Positions 1-9,719 of a stretch of DNA of 64,000 bases are shown one piece after another (the stretch's first letter is position 1; every line of letters begins with the position of its first letter). The stretch lies in assembly GCA_022828595.1 (NCBI GenBank), contig JAKGHH010000007.1:37200356-37264355 (forward strand), given 5' to 3'. This DNA is from Nelumbo lutea. Its lineage: Eukaryota; Streptophyta; Magnoliopsida; Proteales; Nelumbonaceae. The position numbers and the translations under genes were made by a program. The notes below the pieces were generated by a model, which saw only the letters and a program-made list of their open reading frames with translations, searched no databases and was not told the origin of the DNA.

Positions 1-1567
1 TGCAAACAGGTTTTAACTCTTTTAAGAGCAAACTCACGAGGGTTTGGATCTACTTCAATAGCATATGAGCTAAGGTCGCCCTCTGTGTCTTCTTCTTCAC
101 TAGAAGATGGCATGCCAAAGCTCATGGACGGAGTTGGAGCCATGAAAACTTTACCCAGAAGCCAACCTGAACTAGGAGAAGTTTCGGGAGCCGCCTGACT
201 GAAAGTGGGGTGCTAGATGGGTCGGAAGACTTATGTGGGCCTTGGGTTTGAGAAGAGCAGCCCAAGTTTTCAATCCGGCTAGGAGTTGGGACAATATTGG
301 CAATCCTAGAATTAGGAGGGGCTTTTGAGATTTGAGACTTTTTAATAAGGGATTGCGCCTGTCCAACTTCTTCACATCTTTTGAGCTCCACTACACCTTT
401 AGATTTGGAGGAGAGCTCCTGCGCTAATTCACGAGGAGCCACCACCGACTTCCGACTTCTCTATGCATGCCTCTACCGCGACCAGATCTCTGAGCGACAA
501 AGGTGGAAATGCCACGTGGAGGAGAGACCTTTGAGTGAGTTGACTCGAAGAGACCGGAAGGTGACTTGTACGTCTTCTCCACCTCCACACAAATGTAGAA
601 CCATATGTTTCTATCCAGAACTGGGATTGAACAAGGGATGGCATGAATACCACGGTTTTTCACCCTAATTCTGGCAAAACTTAACTCAAAGAAATTCATA
701 GATCGGGGATCTATGTCTTCAAGACCTTCGTAGGTGTCTCCTATCGGAGAAAAGATTTCCTTCGTCCAAAGGTGGAATGGAAGCCCTCTTAACTCGAGCC
801 AACCGTAGAACCTCAACTGATCAGGGACTGCATTAATCTTTGGCCACCAGCATTCAATTTGAACCCAGTCACCAAAAACGAAGATTGCTTCGAGCTTGGC
901 CCAAGAGATAATCAATTCTTCCGAAGGGGCAAAGCCAACTGCTTTGTTTTGTTCAAAAGTGTATAGTTTCACATGGATTCAGAATGCAAATTTGCAGACA
1001 GTCCGGCTTCAACTTCATCCCAACTTAATGCAAGTGTTTTCTTGCAGACAAAAGCCAAACTCCAGTTTCCAAATGGATTTCCCTGATGTGCAATCGAAAG
1101 AAACGCAGACCCTTCGGATTTTATGATTTTCCTTTTGACTTGGAGCGATGGAAAGGCTTCTTGCGTGAGATTAGTATGGCGGGGTTTCACTCTAGGCGGA
1201 ACAGCCCAGTCCAAAAATTGGATGAAGGAGTTCCAACCACCGAAGGTTGGTTCTTCTGGAATACAAATATGTCTTACCTTATCTGATTTTTCCCATCTGC
1301 TCAGACGGATGAATCTGCCCCAGGTATTTTATTTAAGTTGTAAACATAGGATTCTTCCCTTGAACGCTCTCTTACAATCTGCTAAATGTCTTCATTCAAT
1401 TTCCAGAGCTTCCTGGAGGATCTAGTCCATAGAATGTCCTCACGAGACAAAACTATCTGTGTCCAAGCTCCCTTGCCCCTTTCCGTTAGTACAAAATCAT
1501 CTTTTTGATTAAAGCTTCGTTTAATTTCAAAGGATTTTGATCCAACATTCAAAAATCTCCGTTCCAT
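1..1567 (-). pseudogene. LINE ORF1 remnant (DUF4283-like, gag-type RNA-binding protein)
   Basis: Broken first ORF of an L1-type plant LINE, reading leftwards. The start region (1567-1382) has the opening typical of plant LINE ORF1 (RFLNVGSKSFE). The central block (972-424) carries the DUF4283-like hallmark WLELRGLPFHLWTKEIF followed by IGDTYEGLEDID. The tail (445-1) is serine/proline-rich and ends in an acidic SSSEEEDTEGD stretch. In live elements this protein binds the LINE RNA in a ribonucleoprotein particle. The frame changes near 1380, 970 and 430 and there are internal stops, so no full protein can be made. ORF2 (endonuclease/RT) would follow to the left, outside the window. The next LINE fragment to the right is a different copy because it is the 3' end of an element. 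Confidence 0.7.
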
Positions 1568-2018
1568 GATGCCTATTCAAACCATTCTCTTCCTTCCAAT
1601 CACATTTGTTTTAACCTAGAAGGTCTCGTAAGTATACCTTTTTGTAATTATATGCACTTTTCTTTTTCTTTGGAATTATAGTGACTTAGTAAGTCAACCA
1701 TATCAAAATAATAAGCCAATTAGCCAATAACCAATTCTCCATTGGTTCCTTCGTGAGAATGTTTTTAAAAAATTATGATGATTTTAATTAAATATGAAAA
1801 AGTTGTTATAATATTCTCAAACATTAAACCTTTAATATATACGTATATATGTATACATCGGGAAAATATCAGTGATAATTGAAAAATAAAATCCCAAAAA
1901 AATCCATAACATCACCTAATAAAATGGGGATATTACGAGGAAACTTCACCAAATACCACTGATATTGTGAACCATGGCACTAGCAATTACTGCCCTACCT
2001 CAAACAATATTACAACAA
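1568..2018. other. AT-rich spacer, no gene seen
   Basis: The stretch between two minus-strand LINE fragments is AT-rich, with short TATATACGTATATATG-like runs around 1838-1856. I see no coding signal. Part of it may be the 3' untranslated tail of the LINE to its right, but no poly(A) run marks the end. Confidence 0.5.
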
Positions 2019-3365
2019 TTACAAGCAAGCCCAATACAATTGATTCCTATTAACCTCTTGCTCGGCTAAAGCATTAGCAAGCCCATTTGCATAACTCTGC
2101 ATCCATTGTCTTTTTATAATCATGCTCCTTGTCAACCATCCAATTTGTTTGATTTCATTCTTGTAACCACATAATACTTTCTCACTATTTTTTAACCATT
2201 CAGTTACAACTACAGAGTCACCTTCAATCCCTAAATCTATGACATTCATTTCTCTTGCCTGCTATAATCCATGAAGAACTGCAAGAAGCTCGGCCCTTGT
2301 GGAATCCCCAAAGTCAATTGGTCCCGAAAACAGACTAATGATGTGTCCTTACGCATTTCTAAAGACTCCTCCCACACGTAATGGACCTGAATTCCCTACA
2401 CTACTCCCACCAAAGTTTAACTTGATGAAACCCTCCTCAGGTGGTATCCATTGAATATAGACTTTTAATTTCTTTGATGAAGATGTAGCCACCTCCCACC
2501 ACTTTCTCCACACATTATCATGAGAAAAGTTCCATGGACTTAACACAATGCACTACCCTGGCCATTATATATTCAAAGATTGACTCCTGACTTCTCTCCT
2601 TAAAGATTTTGCGTTTCTTTCATCCTATATTGCCCATACAGTTGCAGCCCTTGTACATCTCCATACAATGGTCCCTACGTATAACAGCTTTGCCATAATT
2701 GAGGGCTCTGTCCACCTACAACCAAAAAGAAATAAACTTTTCCCAAATAAAAGCAACAAAAGGACAAGATATTAATAAATGATAACAAGACTCACCATCA
2801 GCCTTACAAAGACTGCACCAATTTGGGGATAGACACCAATTTGATCTTCTCTTTTGCAGCATGTCTAAAGTATTGAGCCTTTCATGGTACACCTCCCAAC
2901 AAAGTATCCCGAATTTTACGAGTAATAGGCTTACCCCATACTTCTTTAACAAGGAAACACAATTGGGGGGAAGGGGGGAAGGGCCTTAAAGAAATATGCA
3001 CAAGAAAAATAACCCAAAGGCAAGTGTCCAAATGTACCTATCCACTTTTAAGGGATCTAAAAAAGTTTCTATGATTTTCATTCAACTTATTACAGTAGAA
3101 GCTTCTTAGGGAGGGACTTGCCCACCCATAGAACACAAAGAGGGAAACAAAACCTAAGGGGAGAATTTCCCAGCCATATGTCCTCCGAAAAATATAACTT
3201 TATTACTAGAACAAGCATCTTACCTGGTGAGATTTAAAAAAACTGGAAGAATACCATAAATGGTCCCTCCATGGAGAGGCCAAGGTAGCCCAATGTGATA
3301 AACCTGCATCCCAACCATATCTGAACATCCCATGAATGCTAATTGCCACTTTTCTCCACAACATT
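2019..3365 (-). mobile_element. LINE fragment A: zf-RVT and RNase H end of ORF2
   Basis: The 3' part of a non-LTR retrotransposon ORF2 on the minus strand. Reading leftwards it shows the region after the RT (LWRKVAISIHGMFRYGWDAG, about 3360-3300), a zf-RVT zinc-binding block with C-x2-C and HLL-x2-C-x6-W spacing (2952-2716), then an RNase H domain starting with IKLNFGGSSVGNSG (2546-2430) and ending with the LANALAEQEVNR tail near 2040. Frames change several times, so it is dead. It is interrupted on its right at 3366 by the poly(A) end of LINE fragment B. Confidence 0.75.
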
Positions 3366-4077
3366 TTTTTTATAAGCAACACAGAAAAGATTTCATTGAT
3401 TAGAAGAAAAATTGGTTACAACAATAAGTTGTGAAAAAAACCCAGCTTTAGAAAGCTGAGCAAAACCAAATAACAATTGAGACCAAAACAGATGTGTTCT
3501 TTGTACCCCCTGCTTAGCTAAGCTATCTGCCAAGCTGTTGGCAGTTCTATTCACCCATCTCATTGACTGTCCTTCGAGAGCCATTTAAGTCTTCTGAATT
3601 CATTTCTCAACTGCCATGTCACCCCCTCACCCTTCTGCAGCCAGCCAGCCACTTTATCACAGTTTTCGAGTCTCCCTCAATGATCAGTCTGTTAATACCC
3701 AGCTCTTTTGCCCTTTCAACCCCATATGCTGCAGCCAGAAACTCACCTTGCCAAATGCCACATCACCCTGTCCACAGGACCGGAATATAGAGAAATGGTG
3801 TTTCCATCTACATCTCTAATGGTCCCCATGCCTGAGGGGCCCGGATTACCCACACAACTCCCATCAAAGTTCAGCTTCTTCTAGCCATATATTGGGGGAG
3901 ACCATGTCTCAACAGATTTCTGTTTACCTTTCCAGATCATCCTCCATAACCATTTCCATAAGAGTGAAACATTCTTTCTACCCAATTCTCTGATTCCTAG
4001 CTTACCTTGATCTTTGCTCCTACATACTACCTCCCTTCTCACTAAGTGGTTCTTTGTATCATTCTCCAGGTTACCAT

Positions 4078-4680
4078 CATAGTTGTCAAGGTGGCGCTAG
4101 GCAACAAGGCGCCCTTGGAGGCTTGCCTCACCTAATCACCAAGCAGTTCTGTACTTTCTATTATAAAATACTTTTTCATTCTTTATTTTTTGAAATTATA
4201 ATTATAAAATAGACATTATTAAACTAAAATATTCATTTTGTTTTTATATACTAATTTCTTTTTATTATTTTCTTATTTGTTAGGGTTTAATTAACACGAA
4301 TATTGCTAAATGCTGTATTGATTATTGAACCCTCAAAGACTTCAAAACCTGGACCAATAAGTAAGGAAGAACATAAAATTTTGTCTAATCAACACATTTT
4401 CTTCTTCTTCTTTTCCTATAACAAAAATAAGGGTTCAGACCCTATATTTTTTTAATTTTCTTTTCCTTCTTTTTCTTCTCATGAATATGTTGATTTTCTA
4501 CACTTTAACATGAACTTTATACTTTTATTATGAAAAATATCAATAATTATTAAGGAAATATGGTTATGGTACCTAGGGAACTACCCTAGCCCTTAGGATC
4601 TATGTTTTTTACATAAAAAATCCATCGCCAGGGTGCCCCCTGGTCGCCTAGCCTCGCCTTGGTGCCTTGAAAAAACTGTA
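4078..4680. mobile_element. hAT-type non-autonomous DNA transposon, copy 1 (603 bp)
   Basis: It interrupts LINE B exactly between the codons for RDSFMG and the following GNLENDTKN. The flanking 8-mers are GTTACCAT (4070-4077) and GTTCCCAT (4681-4688), an 8-bp target duplication with one mismatch. The termini are inverted: CATAGTTGTCAAGG at the left and TACAGTTTTTTCAAGG read from the right, each followed by GGCG/CCTAGGC-rich subterminal sequence. The interior is AT-rich and holds no transposase. 8-bp duplications are characteristic of the hAT superfamily. The family name is inferred. Confidence 0.75.
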
Positions 4681-4966
4681 GTTCCCATAAAAGAATCCCT
4701 TATTATACACTCTATTTCCTTTGCTATCTTTTGTGAGATCCTAAAGATTGACAGGTAGTAGATTGGTAGGTTGACTACTTTGAATTTTATTGGGGTTATT
4801 CTACCTCCCAAGGAAATGTAGTTCCTTTTCCAGGTTGACAACTTCTTACCCAGCCTCTCCATGATAGGATTACAAAAGCCACACTCCCTTGGATTAACCC
4901 CTAAAGAAAGACCCAAGCAGTTCATAGGCCAATCAATAATAGGACAACCTAGGATTCCAGCATTTT

Positions 4967-5315
4967 TTTACCAGTAACAGAAAACTTTCATTAATTAAGA
5001 AAAAGGTTTTAAATACAAGGGTAGGGGGAGGTAACCCTCTTACCTCACCCCCAAAAGGAAAATTACAGTGTAGCCCAAAATATGATTTCTTCCCATACCC
5101 TGTTTAGCCAAAGCATCTGTAAATGAATTGGCACATCTTTTAACCCACTGGATGCGCACATCCATTCCTTGAGTTAACCACTTTAATTGCCTTCGTTCAT
5201 TAATGTATGTCCATAAGTCGATAACCCATCATTTGTCTTCTCTATCCAGCCAATTACCACTTCTGAATCTCCTTCAATAATCAACCTGTTTATATTCAAC
5301 TCCTTAGCCCTTTCT
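4967..5315 (-). mobile_element. LINE fragment C: 5'-truncated insertion with 20-bp target duplication
   Basis: A 349-bp minus-strand LINE end nested in LINE B. A T run on the plus strand marks its poly(A) tail. The coding part is an RNase H piece (AKELNINRLIIEGDSEVVIG, about 5310-5245). The 20-mer ACCTAGGATTCCAGCATTTT occurs on both sides (4947-4966 and 5316-5335), a perfect target-site duplication from target-primed reverse transcription. It is a clear dead-on-arrival copy. Confidence 0.88.
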
Positions 5316-5400
5316 ACCTAGGATTCCAGCATTTTCCTGCACTGCCCTTTCCATCTATACTTTGTTGATCCATTTCTTAAGCTTTATAATATCATCTCAA

Positions 5401-5777
5401 CTAGTGTTGCCCAAGATCAAACTTGGAGCTTTACAGCTTGCAACTCAGAGGTTTAAGAAAGTGAGGAAAGGTCACTTTGCATGTACTTCCTCTAGCAATA
5501 ACATAGACAATATTGACAGAGGGATGCTTGTATCTTCAAGAATAGACAATCCTAAAAAGCAGTGCATAGAAAGGCAGGTCTACAATGTATTCATGGCTTC
5601 CAGTGAAACCCAATCCATAAGGGATTCACCTCAAGAAAAATATGGTGTGATAATCATTAATTTGGAAATTTATAAAAAGAGTACAAGTGATTGAGATTAA
5701 ATGATCAATCAAAACATCAAACTACCAACTATAACTTCCATGAAACCAGCGAAGTGTCAAATGCAAAATGAACAAAC
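5401..5777 (-). other. Start of BIO2 intron 2, no further exon recognised
   Basis: This stretch follows the BIO2 exon 2 donor (AAG/GTTTGTT on the minus strand). I looked for the next conserved biotin synthase segment (AKEAGSTRFCMGAAW) in all minus frames from here to base 1 and did not see it. The short plus-strand ORFs here (5362-5694, 5701-5937) have no recognisable domain and overlap intron or the exon's opposite strand. Confidence 0.5.
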
Positions 5778-5957
5778 CTTCCTTGCTGCCTGTAGAACAG
5801 AATCCATGTTCATCAGCTTCTGGGCTTTCAATCCGGTGTCATACCTGGAAGATTGTGGACAATACGAGCAATCTTCACTGCACCCACCAGTCTTAATAGA
5901 GAGAAGAGTACACTGCTGTACTTCCCTAAAGTTGTGAACATGTCTATGGACTTGAGC
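5778..5957 (-). CDS. BIO2: Biotin synthase, coding exon 2 (radical SAM motif)
   Basis: Second coding exon, exactly 60 codons in phase 0, with acceptor TTTCTGTAG/GCT and donor AAG/GTTTGTT. It encodes [20 protein letters not shown] and continues through [19 protein letters not shown] to LQAARK. The C-x3-C-x2-C in CSEDCSYC binds the radical-SAM [4Fe-4S] cluster used to make the 5'-deoxyadenosyl radical. Biotin synthase inserts sulfur into dethiobiotin in the mitochondrial matrix, the last step of biotin synthesis. The exon joins in phase to exon 1 (...LLFHG/AQVH...), as I recall the plant protein sequence. No stops or frameshifts are present, so this part looks functional. The remaining exons with the rest of the barrel are not in view. 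Confidence 0.93.
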
Positions 5958-6129
5958 CTACAGAAACAATAAATTTTATATCAAAGTGAAATTCAATGTT
6001 GCTCAGGAGGTTGAAATAGAGAAGAAGCAAACTGGAACAAAGGGTTCAAGAAATCAGCCAGATCCTAATTTAGAAATGCAAGCATATTAAACTATGAAAT
6101 GTCATATATACAAATCAATACTTAAAAAT

Positions 6130-6151
6130 AGATAGATAGATAGATAGATAA
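6130..6151. repeat. (GATA)n microsatellite
   Basis: Five to six GATA units lie in BIO2 intron 1. It is a simple repeat and I infer no function. Confidence 0.9.
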
Positions 6152-6458
6152 AGATCACAGCTAACAATGGAAACTTTCATGCTTACATTTCTCTCAGATC
6201 CAAAATATAGAAGACAATAGAGAAGAGAGAGAACTAAAGATCACACCTTTAGGGGAAGGGGAAGGAGGGGGAGAGAACACAACTTGCAACATTCAAACCT
6301 CAAACTCTTATTCCATTCATTAAATCAATCTCATACTATTACAATTGCGAACCTTTATGGGTGTAGAAATAGGGTAAAGTAACACACACAACAGAACAGA
6401 CTCTAGAATAACTAAAGAAAGCCCAAATGTAGATCATCTAGCAATCTTAACAAGGCTG

Positions 6459-6699
6459 AACTGTTTTGGGGCCAAAGGTGCAGAAGTATAGAAAATTTGG
6501 AAGAACTAAGGACTAATGCAAGGACTAAAGAAACCTTGAAAATACTTGTAAATGAATTTCTATTTAAGGAAAAGTGTTTGAGACTTCTATGAGTTCAACT
6601 GTTTTGAAGCCAAAGCTGCAAAAGAAGTATATGAATTTTGGGGAAAATAAGGTTTAAATGAAAGGATTAAAGAAACCTTGCACTTGTAAATGAATTCCC
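6459..6699 (+). repeat. Diverged direct duplication in BIO2 intron 1
   Basis: A segment of about 100 bp beginning AACTGTTTTG and ending CTTGTAAATGAATT occurs twice, at about 6459-6558 and 6597-6699. The copies are clearly similar but carry substitutions and indels. No coding content is visible. Confidence 0.75.
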
Positions 6700-6709
6700 A
6701 GGTCTATGA

Positions 6710-6813
6710 TGCAGCTATACAACCTCAAGGAATATGGTTTAAGAGTTGGATAGCTTAAGATTAATCAACTTATCCAAGTGTTATTTTATATTCCTTGAGG
6801 TTGTATAGATGCA
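6710..6813. repeat. 104-bp inverted repeat (26-bp arms, one mismatch)
   Basis: Arm 1 (6710-6735) and arm 2 (6788-6813) are reverse complements at 25 of 26 positions, the core being TATACAACCTCAAGGAATAT. Inside the 52-bp spacer a second short stem (TTGGATA with TATCCAA) extends the fold. Transcribed from either strand this gives a long imperfect hairpin of the size of a plant small-RNA precursor. It could equally be a tiny foldback (MITE-like) element, but no target duplication is evident at its edges. Confidence 0.7.
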
Positions 6814-7170
6814 AAATTGAGGAATCTAGAAAGAGAAAATAAAGAAAGAAAACCCGGTACACTCAAGGAGTGGCCTAGGATTATTACTCTAGGATTCAGG
6901 AATCATAAACCAGATTCAAACTCAAAAAAAAAAAAAAGTGAAAATCTCATTTTTCTTCAAAGAACAAAATACAAAAGTACATACAGAGTTATGATGCAGG
7001 ATGGGAAGGAGAAAGTCCTATTACGGTGAATGTGGTGAGAAAAGAGGGAGACCTAAGGAACTGAACCATATGAAGAAAAGATTCAGATCTGAAATAGAGA
7101 AGAACAAGTGGAAAGAATGAACCTTTAGAAAAGAGAGAAGAAAAAGAAAAGATAAATATGCGGAGGTTAT

Positions 7171-8224
7171 GTGGGAATGGATAACTCGCAGGAGGCTAAG
7201 GAGATGGAAGAATGGATAAGGATCAAGGTGCGATGGAAGGGTAACCTGCCAGCAAGAGCAAATATACTGGAAGGGAACAAGATGATAGTGGTAACTATGC
7301 GGCTGGAACTTCTTCCCAATCGCTGTAGGAAGCCAGAAGACGCAGTTCAAGCGGTGCTAGCAGAGAAGCATCTGGTCCATATGGCTCTCTCAGCGCAGAC
7401 ATTGAGGCCAAAGTAAATTTGAAGTTGAAAGGCAAGTTAATAGAAGGGTCAATCGCAAGGGAAAGGGAGGTCGGTGCCAAAGAAGATGGCAGCGTTAGGG
7501 GGTTCAAGGGAGAGGAAGCTAAGGAGACTCAGGGACGTGTGGCAAGAGTTGAAGACACCACGGTAAAAAGAGGGCACGTGTGCAGGAACAGAAATTATCT
7601 GGCCGTCTATTGAAAGGGGCAGACTGGAAAGCATCAGAGGGTGGTCACACACTCGATGACCCATTTCAAACTTGGAAAATCTGTGCAAAAAGATTGTAGA
7701 AAAATGCTGTGAAAGATTGGAGGTGAGTTGGTGTGATCCTAGCCATTGGAGAGGAAAAAGCAGATTCAGGTGTCGTCAAAGGAGAAGACTCTAGATCCTT
7801 CATGAGTATTCACTCTGAGGATGATTCTAATCAAGCTCATCCTGAAGGTGATAAAGTGGTGTCGCCCGTGCCCTTAGATGTAGGAGGGTTGAGGACTGCT
7901 CTTACATTGAATCCAGATCGTAGCCCACAGGGAGCCCATATTATGGGGACTTTTAAGAAAGCCCAAGACATCAAAAACAATCAGCTTAAACTACAGATTG
8001 TACTGGGGTCAAGGCAGACCGAGTTTTTGCATAAAGAAGCTCATAACCTCTCATTAGGAGACACGGTGGCCAGTGTTGAGGTTGTTGCTCAAAAGAGAAG
8101 CAGAAGTCAGGGATTAACAGGGGGAGGCCATGGAGGTTCAAGCAAAGGCAGAAAAATGCTAGCGCCAGGGGTGGAAGAGCTAGGTGTTGCGGGAAGGAAG
8201 ATGCACTTCAGGGAGGTAAGCTGA
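7171..8224 (+). pseudogene. LINE D ORF1 remnant
   Basis: Several overlapping open stretches precede the endonuclease, the position of a plant LINE ORF1. The longest (7733-8224, 163 codons) is hydrophilic, rich in S, G, K and E, and ends with a basic glycine-rich patch (KRSRSQGLTGGGHGGSSKGR), consistent with the variable tail of LINE ORF1 proteins that bind nucleic acid. A clear DUF4283 core cannot be read because of frame breaks. Identification rests mainly on position and composition. Confidence 0.45.
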
Positions 8225-8593
8225 TTAGCTTTAGCGATGTCAACAACGAGTCTGACGAGGAAAAGAACTTGCATCCGTTAGCACCTTAGCAGTGGTTCTG
8301 GCAGAGGAGAATGCAGAATGGAATGGCTGTACTCAACTGGCGAAAACTCCAGCGTTTGCAGAAGGAACAAGGGAAGGGCAGCTAGAAGTTTCAAGTTGGG
8401 TTCTGTCAAAGTTGCTGCAAAAAGGTGATCTTTTGGGGGTTTCAATGAAGGGTCCGGAAGGAGTAACCAGGGAATATCTGATAACAAATAGAGAGAAAAG
8501 TGTTTGAGAAGAAAGGGAGAAAAGGGCGAAGGACTGAAAAGGAACTTTTCAAACTGGCGTGGCTGACTGTACATATTTTAGTTTTGTTATTTC

Positions 8594-9351
8594 GTGATCG
8601 GTGTACAGATGGAATCTCTCATATTAGTGTCGTGGAATATAAGGAGCTTAAACTCAGGAAGGAGGGTGGTGGCCAATGCTTTTCTGAAGAAGTGGAATCC
8701 CGGAATCCTTTGCTTGCAGGAAACAAAGATGGAGAGACTAGATCAGTTCGGTGGTCAGGAGTGTTTGGGGGGATAGCAGTTGTGATTGGGTTGCCCTTCC
8801 TGCTCAGGAAATCTCTGGGGGGATCCTAGTGGTGTGGAATACTGAAGCTGTGACAGTAAGAGACAAGTTGTTAGGTCAGTTCTCTGTTTCTCTGTTAGTT
8901 CAGTCTCGGTAGAGCGATTGGAAGTGGGTTTTGTCAGTGTTATATGGCCCAAATGAAGAAGCTTTGAGAACCTCTTTTTGGGGGGAATTAGATGATGTCA
9001 GAACAAAGTGGAACCATCCGTGGGTAATTGGGGGGAGATTTCAATACAACCAGATTCTCCTACGAGAAGAAGGATGCAGAGAAAACAAAAGGCCTAGTAG
9101 ATTTGTCGCTGTTAGGTGGAAAATTCACTTGGACAAATAACCAGGAAGAAGCAACACTGGTTAAACTTGACAGATTTATGGTGCCCACAAAATGGGAGGA
9201 GAATTTTCCAAATCTGTCACTGGAAGCTCTTCCAAGGCCCTTGTCTGACCATTCCCCGGTTATGTTAGACTGTGGATCTATAAGAGGAGGCCGGGCTCCC
9301 TTCAGATTCAAGCACTACTGGTTCGAAGAGTCAGTTTTATGGATTTGTTAG
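8594..9351 (+). pseudogene. LINE D ORF2, AP-like endonuclease domain
   Basis: Start of ORF2. MESLILVSWNIRSLNSGRR and ILCLQETKMERLD are the first two conserved blocks (N and E) of the exonuclease/endonuclease/phosphatase fold. After a frame change, VLSVLYGPNEEALRTSFW, WVIGGDFNTTRFSYEKK and the closing LSDHSPVMLD (SDH motif) follow. In active LINEs this domain nicks target DNA to prime reverse transcription. The catalytic residues E, D, N and SDH can still be read, but the frame shifts at about 8776 and 9030 (an extra G in the run before ATTTCAATAC) and an in-frame stop at 8911-8913 break the ORF. Confidence 0.85.
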
Positions 9352-9719
9352 CTGAATGGTGGGCAGGGATATCCTTTGAAGGTACTGCAAGTCATATTCA
9401 CAGCAAAAATCTAAAGGGCCTAAAGCTAAAAATTAAAGAATCGAACTGAGGGATGCTAAAGGATGATAGAAAAAGAAGAAAAAATGCTTGGAAGTGATTA
9501 TAGAAATTGACAGGGCAGAGAAATATGGTAGCATTGGAAGGGAGGAGCGCAGTACAAGAGAATTGGCTAAAAGGGAATTTGACAAAATAGCTTACCAAGA
9601 GGAAATTAAATAGAGGCAGAGGTCCAGGTGTTTGCGGTTGAAAGATGGAGATAATAAGTTAAAAACACAAGATTTTTCCAAAAAATGGCAAACGCAAGAA
9701 GGGAGAATACAATAAAAAA

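Larger units (their letters stand above)
3366..5400 (-). mobile_element. LINE fragment B (RT end plus RNase H), carrying two nested insertions
   Basis: A second minus-strand LINE. Its 3' end is marked by a T run on the plus strand followed by the usual plant LINE terminal sequence (minus strand reads TTGCTTATAAAAAAAA). Reading leftwards from about 5400 it gives GILGCPIIDWPMNCLGLSLG and KKLSTWKRNYISLGGRITPI (the RT thumb region), then KNHLVRREVVCRSKDQGKLG, then after an internal deletion the RNase H start KLNFDGSCVGNPG (about 3870) and the end MRWVNRTANSLADSLAKQG (3560-3500). It is interrupted by LINE C (4967-5315) and a hAT element (4078-4680). The 5' end near 5400 is approximate. Confidence 0.75.

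Noticed and set aside
5362..5937. Two plus-strand ORFs of 110 and 78 codons
   Set aside because: The second is the opposite strand of BIO2 exon 2 and its flanks; the first covers the end of LINE B and intron sequence without a domain.
6790..6812. TGAGGTTGTATAG in the hairpin arm resembles part of let-7
   Set aside because: let-7 is an animal microRNA; the match is partial and its seed TGAGGTAG is not present. Coincidence.
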